DNA of 64,000 nucleotides from NCBI RefSeq assembly GCF_000515235.1, contig NZ_KI911558.1, positions 324,588 through 388,587 on the forward strand, written 5' to 3'. Below, one piece after another: positions 45,967 to 55,423 of the stretch (positions within the stretch are counted from its first letter, which is position 1; each line of letters begins with the position of its first letter). This DNA comes from Synechococcus sp. CC9616 (GTDB lineage: Bacteria; Cyanobacteriota; Cyanobacteriia; PCC-6307; Cyanobiaceae). The notes under the pieces are model-generated. The model saw only the letters and a program-made list of their open reading frames with translations. It was not told the origin of the DNA and ran no database searches. A program made the translations under genes and the position numbers.

Positions 45967-46461
45967 ATGTCTGAAGCCGTCGCCTGCCCAGTTCCTCCTG
46001 AGCAGAGACCTCTTGAGGAGTTCGAACAGCTCAGCCGATCCTGGTTTTTTTCATGGCCGGCTGGTGAGTGTCCCCATCTGCGGCGCGCCTTGCTGATCAG
46101 CTGGCTGATGCTTCTACCCGTCAGCACCCTTGTGGCAAGCGGCAGCTGGACGCTGAAAAATGACCCACCCCGACTCGTCGCTGCCGGAGCCGTAGCGGCC
46201 CTTGTGCTGCCTTTGTTGCTGTTGATGCGTCAGTGGCTGGGCTGGACCTACGTGATGAAACGTTTGCTTGCTGAAACAGTCGATTATGAGGAATCTGGTT
46301 GGTACGACGGTCAGATCTGGGAGAAACCTCTGTCCTGGAGAGAGCGGGATCTTCTGGTCGCCCGCTATGAGGTTCGACCGATTCTTGGCCGCCTTGGACG
46401 CGCCATGGCCCTTGCCACGGGCTTGATGCTCGGGGGTGCAAGCCTCTGTCAGGCTCTCTGA
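45967..46461 (+). CDS. CGLD27-like (DUF1230) membrane protein
   Basis: 164 residues. The family opening CPVPPEQRPLEEFEQLSRSWFFSWP is unmistakable. Two hydrophobic segments (ALLISWLMLLPVSTLVASG, LVAAGAVAALVLPLLLLM) are followed by VDYEESGWYDGQIWEKP and a C-terminal helix. It is conserved in cyanobacteria, green plants and diatoms (CGLD27), probably chloroplast or thylakoid related; the molecular role is not established. It is part of the rsfS operon. Confidence 0.92.
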   Translation: MSEAVACPVPPEQRPLEEFEQLSRSWFFSWPAGECPHLRRALLISWLMLLPVSTLVASGSWTLKNDPPRLVAAGAVAALVLPLLLLMRQWLGWTYVMKRLLAETVDYEESGWYDGQIWEKPLSWRERDLLVARYEVRPILGRLGRAMALATGLMLGGASLCQAL

Positions 46462-46480
46462 AGCCAGGTTGCTGTTGAGC

Positions 46481-47458
46481 ATGCCCCTTACCCCCGGGTT
46501 CAGCGCTGCAAAGCGTTCGGGAACCCCTCCTCTGGAGGTCACGCTGAAACGGGGTTGCATCAGTGAGTCGCTGCATCGCGTTCATGCCGTGGTCTGTGAT
46601 GGCCGCGGGCGCGTGCTGATGTGTGCAGGTGATCCCCGTTTCGAAACCTTCATCCGTTCCGCCCTGAAGCCCTTTCAGGCTCTGCCGTTCCTCAGCAGCG
46701 GTGCCGCTGAGCAGATGGAGGTGGGTGATCGAGGTGTCGCAATTAGTTGTGCCTCCCATGCCGGCACCAATACCCATGCCCGGGAGGCGTTCAAGCTGCT
46801 CTGGAAAGCGGATCTTGAGGCTTCGCAGCTTCAGTGTCCGATCCCAGAGGGTGCGGATAGTCCCCTCCAGCACAATTGCTCGGGGAAGCATGCGGCTTTT
46901 CTGGCCACTAGCCGAAAAATGGCCTGGCCAATCGAGAACTACCTCCAGAGCGACCATCCCCTGCAGGTGGAGGTGAACCGCCGGGTTGCTGAATTGCTTG
47001 GGCTGCCTGCTGAAGAGCTTGTGGCTGCCAGAGATGACTGCGGCGCACCAACCCTTCGGCTTCAGCTTGCGCAGATGGCGCTTCTCTACGCCCACCTCGG
47101 TGCATCGCGGCAGGCCGAGTTTGAACAGATCTCAAGGGCGATGCTGGCGCATCCGGAGCTGATCGCTGGCGATGGGCGGTTCGATACGGAACTGATGCGA
47201 CGCAGCCATGGCCAGGTGCTCAGCAAGGGTGGGTCTGAGGGAATCCAGTGCCTGAGTCGGATCGGTGAAGGGTTGGGCGTTGCCATCAAGGTTGAGGATG
47301 GCTCGAAACGTGCCAAGCAGGCCGTGGCACTGCATCTGCTGCGGCAGCTTGAGTGGCTCACCCCGATGGGCCTGCAGGAGTTGGAGGAGCAGGTTTTGAT
47401 CATCAACCCAGGCGTGAACCTCGAAGTCACCGGTGAACTTCGTTTTCAGGAAAGCTGA
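46481..47458 (+). CDS. Asparaginase, type II-like (AnsA/RhizAII family)
   Basis: Hydrolyses asparagine to aspartate and ammonia. It has 325 residues from the ATG at 46481. Family features are LKRGCISESLHRVHAVVCDG, RSALKPFQALPFL, VAISCASHAGTNTHAREAF with the conserved SCASHxG, and LQHNCSGKHAAFLA. The late block LSKGGSEGIQC is also typical. This serine-lysine family is unrelated to the E. coli threonine enzymes. There is no signal peptide, so it is probably cytoplasmic. It is followed by tRNA-fMet after 48 bases. Confidence 0.93.
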   Translation: MPLTPGFSAAKRSGTPPLEVTLKRGCISESLHRVHAVVCDGRGRVLMCAGDPRFETFIRSALKPFQALPFLSSGAAEQMEVGDRGVAISCASHAGTNTHAREAFKLLWKADLEASQLQCPIPEGADSPLQHNCSGKHAAFLATSRKMAWPIENYLQSDHPLQVEVNRRVAELLGLPAEELVAARDDCGAPTLRLQLAQMALLYAHLGASRQAEFEQISRAMLAHPELIAGDGRFDTELMRRSHGQVLSKGGSEGIQCLSRIGEGLGVAIKVEDGSKRAKQAVALHLLRQLEWLTPMGLQELEEQVLIINPGVNLEVTGELRFQES

Positions 47459-47506
47459 AGCTTTTTGGTGTCACGCGACACCGATGTGTATGATTTTGGA
47501 GGACGA

Positions 47507-47583
<77 letters not shown>

Positions 47584-47591
47584 AATAATTT

Positions 47592-47622
47592 AAAAGGCCA
47601 ACATTCAGGTTGGTCTTTTTTT
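47592..47622 (+). terminator. Rho-independent terminator of tRNA-fMet
   Basis: AAAAGGCCAAC, loop ATTCAG, GTTGGTCTTTT and further T: an 11-bp stem with one G-U pair, starting 8 bases after the tRNA. Confidence 0.9.
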
Positions 47623-47830
47623 ATGGCTGTTCAACATGAATAATTGATCGACATTTTTATCGTCGTCGCGAATGGTTGGGATCTCTGTTGACTAGAGACA
47701 ACGCCTCGAGCATTGAGCATTGATTGATCAGTTAAGTTGAGATGCTGCATTTTTAAGGAGATTGAATGGCATTGGTAAATTCATCAATGATGTTAGTTTT
47801 GAATCAAGATGAGTGATTGCTTCGAGCCCA

Positions 47831-48553
47831 ATGGTGAATGCTTCTCTGAACTGGGCGTCGATCCAGGGTTTGGTTTTGATCTTATTTGGAATTCCCGCTT
47901 ACTTGATTTCACTCGTTCATCTTGATTGGTTGACAAGACGGAACATTAAACAAAGAAAAACGGCTTTTGAATGGGTCCTCTTTGTGGTGACGTTTTGCGG
48001 AAGAGCACTGTGTTTGCCATTCGTGGCCGGCGTTCTGTTTTTTCAGGGCTGGAGATTGGATCCCATCCTTCAGTTTGGTGTTTTCCTTTTGGGTGCTGGT
48101 GTGATTGCTGAAGCCTCAGCATCCACGCTGAAATATTTTGAGCAAAACCGTCATTTCGAATCTGAGTTACGTTTGGGTGCGGATGATTCACAAAAATCCG
48201 CGATGGCATTGCGTGTGCAAGACCATGTTTGGTTGTGGGCAATCCTGCATGCATCCTTGCCACTTGTTAGTTTTTACTATGCTTTGACGCGGCGTACGAT
48301 CACCCCCTTTTTGTGGGACGTCTTGGTTCGTTTTGTCGTGGTCCTGCTGTCAAATCTTGTTGTTTATGTGCTGGGTTTAATGTTCGGTTGGTGGCGGCCT
48401 GATAGTTCGCTCGTCGGCGTGAGTCCAGGCCTCATTTTAGTGTTTATCTCAATCTTGTTGGGATTGAATTGGTGCGCTGCTGTGTTTGCCGCTCGTTATG
48501 GGATGATCCAAGCCAAGAAATATGCTCGTTTGCATTTAGGCATTCAATCGTGA
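47831..48553 (+). CDS. Multi-pass membrane protein of unknown function
   Basis: 240 residues from the ATG at 47831 (MVNASLNWASIQGLVLILFG); another start lies six codons upstream. Five to six hydrophobic stretches are visible, e.g. WVLFVVTFCGRALCLPFVAGVLFF, LLSNLVVYVLGLMFGWW and LILVFISILLGLNWCAAVF. The very start is faintly Ycf66-like (MVN....WxSIxGxxL) but the rest is not. Composition is less GC-rich than its neighbours. It stands alone after the tRNA terminator. Confidence 0.75.
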   Translation: MVNASLNWASIQGLVLILFGIPAYLISLVHLDWLTRRNIKQRKTAFEWVLFVVTFCGRALCLPFVAGVLFFQGWRLDPILQFGVFLLGAGVIAEASASTLKYFEQNRHFESELRLGADDSQKSAMALRVQDHVWLWAILHASLPLVSFYYALTRRTITPFLWDVLVRFVVVLLSNLVVYVLGLMFGWWRPDSSLVGVSPGLILVFISILLGLNWCAAVFAARYGMIQAKKYARLHLGIQS

Positions 48554-48655
48554 TGATCAGTGATGTGTCATCAAGCTCATCATGTTGTTTGTCTGCGTTG
48601 AAGGTTGATCTCCATCGACCAGCATTTTTGATTGACTCCGATTGACGACACCACC

Positions 48656-50299
48656 ATGAGCAGTGCATCTGGGCCTCTTGATGGATCGTGGGATGCGATT
48701 GTCGTTGGCTCAGGTGCGAGCGGTGGTGTCGCCGCCATGACCCTGGCGGAGGGCGGCGCCCGGGTGCTGGTGATTGATGCCGGACCGGATTTCACTGCCA
48801 GGGTTGCTTTCGGTAATGCCCTCGGCAATGCCGCCAGGCGACTTGCTGGCATCAGCAGTGGTCGTCATCGACGTCAAAGCCAGCACCCCGGTTACTGGAA
48901 GGCCAATCCGACCCTTTATGCCGATGAGCGTCTGCATCCTTACGACGTTCCATCGGATCGCCCATTTTTATGGACCCGTGGCTTGCAGGTGGGGGGGCGC
49001 AGTCTCACCTGGGGTGGCATCACTCTGCGGCTTTCGGATCATGATCTCGTTGGCGTGGAGGTTGATGGTGAGCGCATCGGCTGGCCACTGCGCGCCTCGG
49101 ATCTCTCCGCTCACTACGGCTACCTCGAGCGCTGGCTGGGGGGGCATGGCGCCCGCGACGGACTCCCTGGCCTGCCGGATGGGGAGCTGACGTCACCCCT
49201 TCCCTTGACGGCGGCTGAACAGCGTTTCGCGATAGCCGTTCAACAGCAGTGCGGCCACACCGTCATCCATTCGCGTGGATTCGGCCCGCCCGCTGCTGAT
49301 CTCGAGAATGGCTGGCCACGCTCCAGCAGTCGCGGCAGCAGTCTGCCCCGAGCCATGGCGACGGGTCGCGTCCGTTTGCTTGCCGACCACATGGTTGAAC
49401 GGATGCTGTTGCAGCCCGATTGTTCCAGGGCGACAGGTGTGATCGCCATCGATCAGCGCAATGGTCAGCGCCATCGCTTGCAAGCTGATTTGATCGTGCT
49501 TGCTGCCTCCACGATTCAGAGTGTTTCGCTTCTGATTCGCTCCCATGAGCAGCAGATCTCCGGAGGTTTCGCGGATCCTTCCGGACGGCTCGGGACACGG
49601 TTGATGGATCACGTGTCCACCAGTCAGTTCTTCAGTTTTCCCGGTCGCAGTCAGGGGGCGCAACCTGCCCTCAGCGGCGCCGGCAGTCTGTTTCTTCCCT
49701 TCGGACGCAACTTGCAGGATGCCGATTTCCAGGGGGGCTACGGACTCTGGGGGGGGATCGGTCGTTTTGATCCGCCGCGATGGCTGATGCGGAAACCGAC
49801 CTCCACGACTGGTTTTCTGATCGGTCATGGCGAGGTGCTGCCCCGAGCTCACAACCAGGTCCGCCTCAGTGATCGCACCGATCGCTGGGGTGTCCGGGTT
49901 CCCTACATCGACTGTCGCTGGGGTGACAACGAGGCGGCGATGGTGACTCACATGCGGCGCACCATGGCGGAATGCATTGAGGTTGCCGGCGGTCAGGCGC
50001 TTGCCATGTCTGATCTGTTCCACCTGCCGATGATCGAGCCGCTGATGCGCAACAGCGTTGCGGCGTCGGACCGGGCAGCCCCACCCGGGTATTACATCCA
50101 TGAGGTTGGCGGAGCCCCGATGGGCTCAGACCAACGGGTGAGCGTGGTTGACCCCTGCAATCGTCTCTGGCGGGTTCCCAACGTGCTGGTCGTGGATGGT
50201 TCCTGCTGGCCGTCTTCGGCCTGGCAGAGCCCGACGCTGACGATGATGGCTTTAAGTCGACGGGCCTGTCTGCTGGCTCTCAGTTCTCGGGGCGCGTGA
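48656..50299 (+). CDS. GMC-family FAD oxidoreductase
   Basis: 547 residues from the ATG at 48656. The FAD-binding opening WDAIVVGSGASGGVAAMTLAE is near residue 11. RGLQVGGRSLTWGGITLRLS is a GMC-type FAD loop, and LIVLAASTIQSVSLLIRS is the second family signature. The C-terminus has HEVGGAPMGSDQRVSVVDP and PNVLVVDGSCWPSSAWQSPTLTMMALS, with the expected active-site His/Asn region degenerate. It would oxidise an alcohol or sugar; the substrate is unknown. The last 20 bases overlap the convergent DUF2811 gene. Confidence 0.92.
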   Translation: MSSASGPLDGSWDAIVVGSGASGGVAAMTLAEGGARVLVIDAGPDFTARVAFGNALGNAARRLAGISSGRHRRQSQHPGYWKANPTLYADERLHPYDVPSDRPFLWTRGLQVGGRSLTWGGITLRLSDHDLVGVEVDGERIGWPLRASDLSAHYGYLERWLGGHGARDGLPGLPDGELTSPLPLTAAEQRFAIAVQQQCGHTVIHSRGFGPPAADLENGWPRSSSRGSSLPRAMATGRVRLLADHMVERMLLQPDCSRATGVIAIDQRNGQRHRLQADLIVLAASTIQSVSLLIRSHEQQISGGFADPSGRLGTRLMDHVSTSQFFSFPGRSQGAQPALSGAGSLFLPFGRNLQDADFQGGYGLWGGIGRFDPPRWLMRKPTSTTGFLIGHGEVLPRAHNQVRLSDRTDRWGVRVPYIDCRWGDNEAAMVTHMRRTMAECIEVAGGQALAMSDLFHLPMIEPLMRNSVAASDRAAPPGYYIHEVGGAPMGSDQRVSVVDPCNRLWRVPNVLVVDGSCWPSSAWQSPTLTMMALSRRACLLALSSRGA

Positions 50300-50471
50300 A
50301 GAGATCGTCCAGGTAGCGCTCAACTACAGAACGTTCCGCACAACCGTTCTGGAACAGGAAATGGGCCAGAGCGGAACTCATCACGCGGTATTGATCCCAG
50401 TGGGGATGGGCACCAATGAACTGCTTCATCCCGCGGTAGAGAACTTCCGGTATTTCAGTTTCCAAACTCAC
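50280..50471 (-). CDS. DUF2811 family protein
   Basis: 63 residues from a GTG at 50471: VSLETEIPEVLYRGMKQFIG, AHPHWDQYRVMSSALAHFLF, the recognisable DUF2811 pattern. It resembles ribbon-helix-helix-size proteins but no DNA-binding motif is evident. An ATG at 50546 would add 25 residues without family likeness. It overlaps the GMC oxidoreductase end by 20 bases. Confidence 0.82.
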   Translation of the reverse strand: MSLETEIPEVLYRGMKQFIGAHPHWDQYRVMSSALAHFLFQNGCAERSVVERYLDDLFTRPEN

Positions 50472-50937
50472 GTAGGCCGAAGCCGTCTGTGTTGCGTTCG
50501 CCGCTGCACCAATGTCGTGGCAGCGCTCCAGGTGATTTCGATCCATTCAGGGTGTGACTCGCTCGTGTCAACAGGACCAAGGAAGCCACAGAAGGTGGCG
50601 TCCCGTCAAAACAGGTTCAGACCGAACACATGAGTCTGAGACAGGTTGAGACAGGCTGCGGCGCAAGCATTCTGAGTAACGCTCTGGGCCTGTGCCCCTG
50701 CGACCTAGGGCTTGATGAGGCCCTGTCAAGCGTCTTGTGGAACCTGCTCCAATCTTCACAAGAGCACCGTTCCAGGCCGCTGCGACGGCATGGCCTGTGG
50801 AATAGCTCTCAAGGCCTGTGGAAAACTCCTGGAAAACTTGGAGGATGTCCGATTGATCAGATTTTTAAATCTGAGAAAAATCCAATCCGTCCCTTGCGAG
50901 AACCATGGCTGGCTTAGCCCAAGACCAACTACTTCTC
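50472..50937. other. Non-coding region with DnaA-box-like repeats
   Basis: 466 bases with no convincing gene. The 11-mer GGCCTGTGGAA occurs at 50792-50802 and 50813-50823, exactly 21 bases apart. The second copy extends to TGTGGAAAA (50817-50825), the complement of the DnaA box TTTTCCACA. A third TGTGGAA is at 50736-50742. An AT-rich inverted repeat TCAGATTT-TT-AAATCTGA lies at 50857-50874. The layout (boxes beside an AT-rich palindrome) recalls an origin or DnaA-titrating site, but no dnaA or dnaN is nearby. Confidence 0.45.
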
Positions 50938-52035
50938 TTAAGGGTTCTGTAAAGGATCGACCGATCTCAGGGTTGTCGGACCCAGGGGATGGTCGGCATG
51001 GGGGTAAGGCGGATGGGAGTGGCCGTGATCAAGGCTGTGGTCATGGGAGAGGCTGTGGTCATGGGAGTGGCTGTGCGGAATGGGGCGTCCGTCCGGTTGG
51101 CAGGCTCCGGTGCATTCCCGCTCGCAGAGGGTGCAGCTTTCTTCAATTCCTTCGACGTGATGGTGGTGACTTTCCTGGGCTCGCCCGACGTCTTGCTCGA
51201 ACCCCAGAACCTGGGCGCGGTACTTGCAGAGTGAGCAGTTCATCGCCGTATCCCCGCGCAGGACTTCATCCACGCGTTCTCGGAAGGTGTCCACCACGAG
51301 CGGATGGTCTCCCAGATAACCAGCGGAGAGAAATTCCACCTCGGGATGGTCGACGGCAACCCGTTCTGTGTGCTGTCGGATCCGGCTCACCAGCACACCG
51401 GAGAACAGGAAGTAGGGGGCCACAATGATTCGGCGAAATCCCAGTTTCACCACGTGGCGCAGTCCGGGTTCCACCAATGGAAAGGTGACGCCGGAATAGA
51501 CGGTTTCTCCCCAGCCAAAGCCGAAGCCTTCCACCAGCATCCGCGTCACCTTGGCGACGTTTGAGTTGGCATCTGGATCGGAGGATCCCCGACCCACCAC
51601 CACCAGAAGCGTTTCCGAAAGAGGCACCTGATTCGATGCGGTCTCCAGGGTCTGTCTGACTCGCGCCCCGGCGGCGGCAACCATGAGTCGGTCCACACCC
51701 AGTTCTCGGCCGTAATCGATCGGTAGTCCCGTTTCAGCGGTGTAGGTATTGAGAACGGAGGGAATGTCGTTCTTGGCATGCCCTGCTGCAAACAACATCG
51801 CCGGTATCGCCAGAATCCTGGTAACACCCTTCTCTCTGAGGGAATCGAGACCATCTCTCAGGATCGGCCTGGCGAATTCCAGGTAGCCGTGTTCCACCGG
51901 CATGGGCTCCAGGCTTGGCCGCAGGGCGGCCACCATCTGCGCGAATTCCTCGACGGCGAGCCGGTTGCGGCTCCCGTGGCCGCAGATCAGAACACCGAGT
52001 CGGTCCTGGGATCGTTCGGTGCTGGATTCAGCCAA
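50938..52035 (-). CDS. CbiX-type sirohydrochlorin chelatase with His-rich tail
   Basis: 365 residues: two CbiX-like halves. LGVLICGHGSRNRLAVEEFAQM carries the metal-site His near residue 20, and the second half repeats the fold with VVVGRGSSDPDANSNVAK. Long CbiX proteins insert Co2+ (or Fe2+/Ni2+) into sirohydrochlorin. The C-terminal 100 residues contain NCSLCKYR, CTLCERECTGAC and a run of HSHSHDH-type repeats (about 14 His), which could bind Fe-S or store metal. At the DNA level the His region is an imperfect tandem repeat. It is divergent from the FAD oxidoreductase. Confidence 0.9.
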   Translation of the reverse strand: MAESSTERSQDRLGVLICGHGSRNRLAVEEFAQMVAALRPSLEPMPVEHGYLEFARPILRDGLDSLREKGVTRILAIPAMLFAAGHAKNDIPSVLNTYTAETGLPIDYGRELGVDRLMVAAAGARVRQTLETASNQVPLSETLLVVVGRGSSDPDANSNVAKVTRMLVEGFGFGWGETVYSGVTFPLVEPGLRHVVKLGFRRIIVAPYFLFSGVLVSRIRQHTERVAVDHPEVEFLSAGYLGDHPLVVDTFRERVDEVLRGDTAMNCSLCKYRAQVLGFEQDVGRAQESHHHHVEGIEESCTLCERECTGACQPDGRPIPHSHSHDHSLSHDHSLDHGHSHPPYPHADHPLGPTTLRSVDPLQNP

Positions 52036-52095
52036 GGGGTCGCGTCCGCTGATCGAATGGAATGACCCTATTCGACAAGCCCTGAGGGCACATTG

Positions 52096-53280
52096 ATGTC
52101 CGATCTGTTCAATCCGCAGGCAGCTGATGCATCGGTGTCCGGGCTTCTCTCACCTGGTCCGCAAGAGTTGTCCGATCTGCTGCGTGGCTGGAGAGGTTCG
52201 AAACCTCTGCTGGTCTGTGGTGGAGGCACCACGTCCCGTTGTGCCTCCGATGGGCACTGGACCCTCGATCTGAGGCCCGGATTCGAGACGAGGTCGCTTG
52301 TTCCAGCGATCCCTGCGATCCGTATCGGTGGGGGCTGTCGGATGGGCGAGGTGTTGGATCACCTGGCCACCCAGGGGCTCACGCTTCCGGGAGGACTCTC
52401 TGGATTGCCAGGACTCGGTTACGTCCTCACCGGCGGAATCGGACCTCTGGCGCGGACCAACGGACTGGCCATTGATCGCTTGCTTCAGATCTGTGGCGTC
52501 TGGGGGAACGGCGATCCTTTCGTTCTGGATCGATCCGATGACCGCCACTGGCGAGCCCTGTGTGGTGCAGCCCCCTTCCTTGGGGTTGTGACCGAAGTCA
52601 GCATGGCAACGTCACCGTTGCGTCCGCTTTGGATCGAACAGGGTTCGATGCCACCAGCCGATCTTCCGCAGCGGATGCTCAAGGCTGAGAGTTCACCGGA
52701 CTGTGAGTCACTCCAGTGGCACTGGGCAGAAGACGAGCAGCTGCGCTGGCTGCACGTGTCCCAGCAGCCTGCAGCATCGGCTGTGCGAATCGGGGGTTTG
52801 CATCAGCTGCCGTCGCTGAGCGGAGCACCGTCAGCCAACGAGCGGTTGCATGCTGAGGTGATCGGTCTGCTGGGACCAGCTGCGGCCACTGGCTGGAACG
52901 ACGTGATGCCGGCACTGAAACGCCTGATGCGATCTCGCCCTCATCCCGGTTGCAGCCTGTCCGCTCAGCAACTTGGAGGGGCGACCACGCTCGTGCCACC
53001 CCAGGCGACGGCGTTCGTTCATCGAGACGCCGTCTGGAAGCCATGGATTACGGCGATGTGGCCCGCGGGGGACTTGACTCTGCGTGCGCGCAGCCTGTCC
53101 TGGCTTGAAGAACTCTGGGCTCTGCTCATACCGATCTGCCCTGGTGTGCATCTCGCCCAGCTGCATCACCACCTTCCTTTTCATCAGCGGGAGCTGAGGC
53201 TGGCCTATGGCGATCATCTTGAGGACTTGCGCGATCTGAAGGCTCGACTCGATCCGAATGGCAACCTGCCGGCGCTCTGA
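52096..53280 (+). CDS. FAD-linked oxidoreductase (PCMH/GlcD-like)
   Basis: 394 residues from the ATG at 52096. The FAD-binding segments are LLVCGGGTTSRCASDGHWTL, IRIGGGCRMGEVLDHLATQGLTLPGGLSGLPGLGYVLTGGIGPLARTNGLA (split over residues 78-125), and LCGAAPFLGVVTEVSMATS. The C-terminal HLEDLRDLKARLDPNGNLPAL is the BBE-type end. The canonical covalent His in the glycine-rich loop is not obvious. It would oxidise a hydroxy acid or sugar; substrate unknown. The next gene starts 32 bases later. Confidence 0.85.
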   Translation: MSDLFNPQAADASVSGLLSPGPQELSDLLRGWRGSKPLLVCGGGTTSRCASDGHWTLDLRPGFETRSLVPAIPAIRIGGGCRMGEVLDHLATQGLTLPGGLSGLPGLGYVLTGGIGPLARTNGLAIDRLLQICGVWGNGDPFVLDRSDDRHWRALCGAAPFLGVVTEVSMATSPLRPLWIEQGSMPPADLPQRMLKAESSPDCESLQWHWAEDEQLRWLHVSQQPAASAVRIGGLHQLPSLSGAPSANERLHAEVIGLLGPAAATGWNDVMPALKRLMRSRPHPGCSLSAQQLGGATTLVPPQATAFVHRDAVWKPWITAMWPAGDLTLRARSLSWLEELWALLIPICPGVHLAQLHHHLPFHQRELRLAYGDHLEDLRDLKARLDPNGNLPAL

Positions 53281-53312
53281 TCTACGGTCGCCGCTGGCTT
53301 CGGCGTCCCGTC

Positions 53313-54863
53313 ATGGTTCAACGATCCAGTTCAACGCTGGTGAGTGAATGGTTCAACAACCCCAGCAAGGATCTGCTGTCGGGCCTGGTGGTCGCCTTCG
53401 CCATGATTCCCGAGGCGATTGCCTTTTCAGGCATTGCCGGAGTGGATCCGCAGGTTGGTTTGTTCGGGGCTTTCTGCCTCTCCTTAACCATTGCCGTTGT
53501 CGGTGGACGCCGGGCAATGATCACCTCCGCAACAGGCTCAACCGCCCTTCTGATGACGGGGCTGGTCAGCTCGGGAGAGGCAATCGGCCCAGGCCTCGGG
53601 GTTCAGTACCTGATGGTGGCTGGTCTGGTGACGGGTTTGCTGCAGATTCTCTGGGGTTATTTGCGTCTGGCGTATCAGATGCGTTTCGTGCCCCAGGGGG
53701 TGCTGAGCGGCTTCGTCAACGCTCTGGCGTTGCTGATTTTCCAGGCTCAGTTGCCGCAGCTGGGTTTGGATCTGCATCACAGCGAAGCTTCAGCCGCACT
53801 CCCTCACGGTGGCCAGATTCCGATTGTCTGGGGGTTGGTGGTGCTTGGCCTTCTGATTATTTACGGCTTGCCTCGACTCACCCGCATCGTGCCGTCACAG
53901 CTGGTGGCGATTGTGGTGCTGACGGCCATCACCTTGGGCCTGAATCTGGATCTTCCCAGCGTCGACAGCCTGGGCAAGCTCCCGGAGGGGTTGCCGTCCT
54001 TCTCAATCCCCTTCGGCGAGGGAGGGGTTCCTTTCAATCTCGAGACACTTGGCCTGGTTCTCCCCACGGCCCTCGCGATTTCGCTCGTGGGTCTGATGGA
54101 GACGTTCCTTACGCAGGACATCCTGGATGACAAGACCGACATCACCACCGACAAAAACGTCGAGGCCCGCGGTCAGGGTGTGGCCAACATCGTGGCCTCG
54201 TTGTTTGGCGGTATGGCTGGCTGCGCTCTTGTCGGGCAGTCCGTGATGAATATCGACAACGGTGGGCGCACGCGCCTGTCCACCCTGTTTTCAGGGGTCA
54301 GCCTGCTGGCCATGATCCTGCTGGCGGGCTCCTGGCTCAAGCAGATCCCGATGGCGGCACTGGTGGCTGTGATGATCAGCATCGCGGTGAGCACAGCTGA
54401 TCTCAACGGTTTGCGGAATCTGCGCCGTATTCCAAAGAGCGACACATCGGTGATGTTGATGACCTTTGCCGTCACCATGCTCACCACGCCCCACAACCTG
54501 GCTCTGGGCGTACTGGCTGGGGTCGCGCTCGCCGGAATTCTCTTCAGCCGCAAAGTGGCCAAAGTGATTCAGGTGGAGACCATTGATCTCAACGACCAAG
54601 AACGTCTGTACAAAGTGACGGGACAACTGTTCTTCGTCAGCAAGGTTTATTTCATCCAGGGGTTCGATCTGCATGACCATCGCCAGCGGATCACGATCGA
54701 CATGGGTTCGGCCCACATCTGGGATCAAAGCGGAGTAGCTGCTCTTGATCAGGTGATGCGTAAGTTTCGCCTCGGTGGCTCTCAGGTGGACCTTGTTGGC
54801 CTGAATGATGAAAGCCTGGATCTGTTCGAACGGATCGGAGGTCAGGAATCAGCCCATGCCTGA
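53313..54863 (+). CDS. SulP-family anion transporter with STAS domain
   Basis: 516 residues. There are 10-12 membrane helices with [34 protein letters not shown], the SulP opening, and a C-terminal STAS domain ([41 protein letters not shown]). Family members carry sulfate, bicarbonate or other anions, often with Na+. Cyanobacterial BicA bicarbonate transporters belong here, and in this organism bicarbonate is a reasonable guess but not provable. The second-domain switch Ser/Asp region is intact. Confidence 0.93.
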   Translation: MVQRSSSTLVSEWFNNPSKDLLSGLVVAFAMIPEAIAFSGIAGVDPQVGLFGAFCLSLTIAVVGGRRAMITSATGSTALLMTGLVSSGEAIGPGLGVQYLMVAGLVTGLLQILWGYLRLAYQMRFVPQGVLSGFVNALALLIFQAQLPQLGLDLHHSEASAALPHGGQIPIVWGLVVLGLLIIYGLPRLTRIVPSQLVAIVVLTAITLGLNLDLPSVDSLGKLPEGLPSFSIPFGEGGVPFNLETLGLVLPTALAISLVGLMETFLTQDILDDKTDITTDKNVEARGQGVANIVASLFGGMAGCALVGQSVMNIDNGGRTRLSTLFSGVSLLAMILLAGSWLKQIPMAALVAVMISIAVSTADLNGLRNLRRIPKSDTSVMLMTFAVTMLTTPHNLALGVLAGVALAGILFSRKVAKVIQVETIDLNDQERLYKVTGQLFFVSKVYFIQGFDLHDHRQRITIDMGSAHIWDQSGVAALDQVMRKFRLGGSQVDLVGLNDESLDLFERIGGQESAHA

Positions 54864-54865
54864 TG

Positions 54866-54976
54866 TCAGGCCTCGGGGGTGTCGCTCGGACGCAAAATAA
54901 TGACGATCGTGCCGGCCACGATCACGAGAATCAAAATGCCTCCGGCAATCAAGGGAAGCAGCAGATCACTGTCCAT
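54866..54976 (-). CDS. 36-residue single-helix membrane protein
   Basis: From the ATG at 54976: MDSDLLLPLIAGGILILVIV, then AGTIVIILRPSDTPEA, one hydrophobic helix with a polar C-terminus. A longer frame to 55048 adds residues without membrane character. The convergent SulP gene ends two bases away. It could be a small membrane regulator or a fragment; no family was recognised. Confidence 0.5.
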   Translation of the reverse strand: MDSDLLLPLIAGGILILVIVAGTIVIILRPSDTPEA

Positions 54977-55008
54977 GAGCTTTGCCGTGAAACCGGCATC
55001 ATGGCGAT

Positions 55009-55332
55009 TCAGCGCTGGGCTCTTGGGTCGTAGAGCAAAGCGAGACAAACCGTCAGGTCGTCTCTCATCCCAGTCAACCGCGTCTGAATCTGCTGGTCCT
55101 CTGGGTTGAGCTGCACATAGCGGAGAGTGACGTCGTTGCCGATGCTCATCAGCAGGCAGAGCGTTTCAAGATCACCGCTGCCTGTCGCTCGGTCTTTCGC
55201 CCCATCAACAAGCACTTTGAGCAGCGCCATCTTGTTGTTGTAAGCCTGGCGATCGCCTTCCTGCCAGGCCATTGCCGGCTGCAATGGGAACAACGCCACA
55301 ACCAATCCCGCAAGCCATGCGGCTGTTTTCAT
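55009..55332 (-). CDS. Secreted hypothetical protein
   Basis: 107 residues from the ATG at 55332: signal peptide KTAAWLAGLVVALFPLQPAMA, then a mature helical domain GDRQAYNNKMALLKVLVDGAKDRATG with two cysteines (LETLCLLM and LTVCLALL). Periplasmic; function unknown. A start 12 codons earlier at 55368 is possible but lacks a good signal layout. Confidence 0.75.
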   Translation of the reverse strand: MKTAAWLAGLVVALFPLQPAMAWQEGDRQAYNNKMALLKVLVDGAKDRATGSGDLETLCLLMSIGNDVTLRYVQLNPEDQQIQTRLTGMRDDLTVCLALLYDPRAQR

Positions 55333-55423
55333 CGGCGCGGGTTCAACATGGCGCAAAGGTAGGTGCACTCAACGCACAAGCCGTTGCATCTGGGACAATC
55401 CCCATCCGATCCGTACCAGTTTT

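Noticed and set aside
47831-48553. Ycf66 identity for the membrane protein after tRNA-fMet
   Set aside because: Only the first 15 residues are faintly similar; the remaining helices do not match.
50636-50656. GAGACAGG direct repeat
   Set aside because: Only two short copies; no CRISPR-like periodicity.
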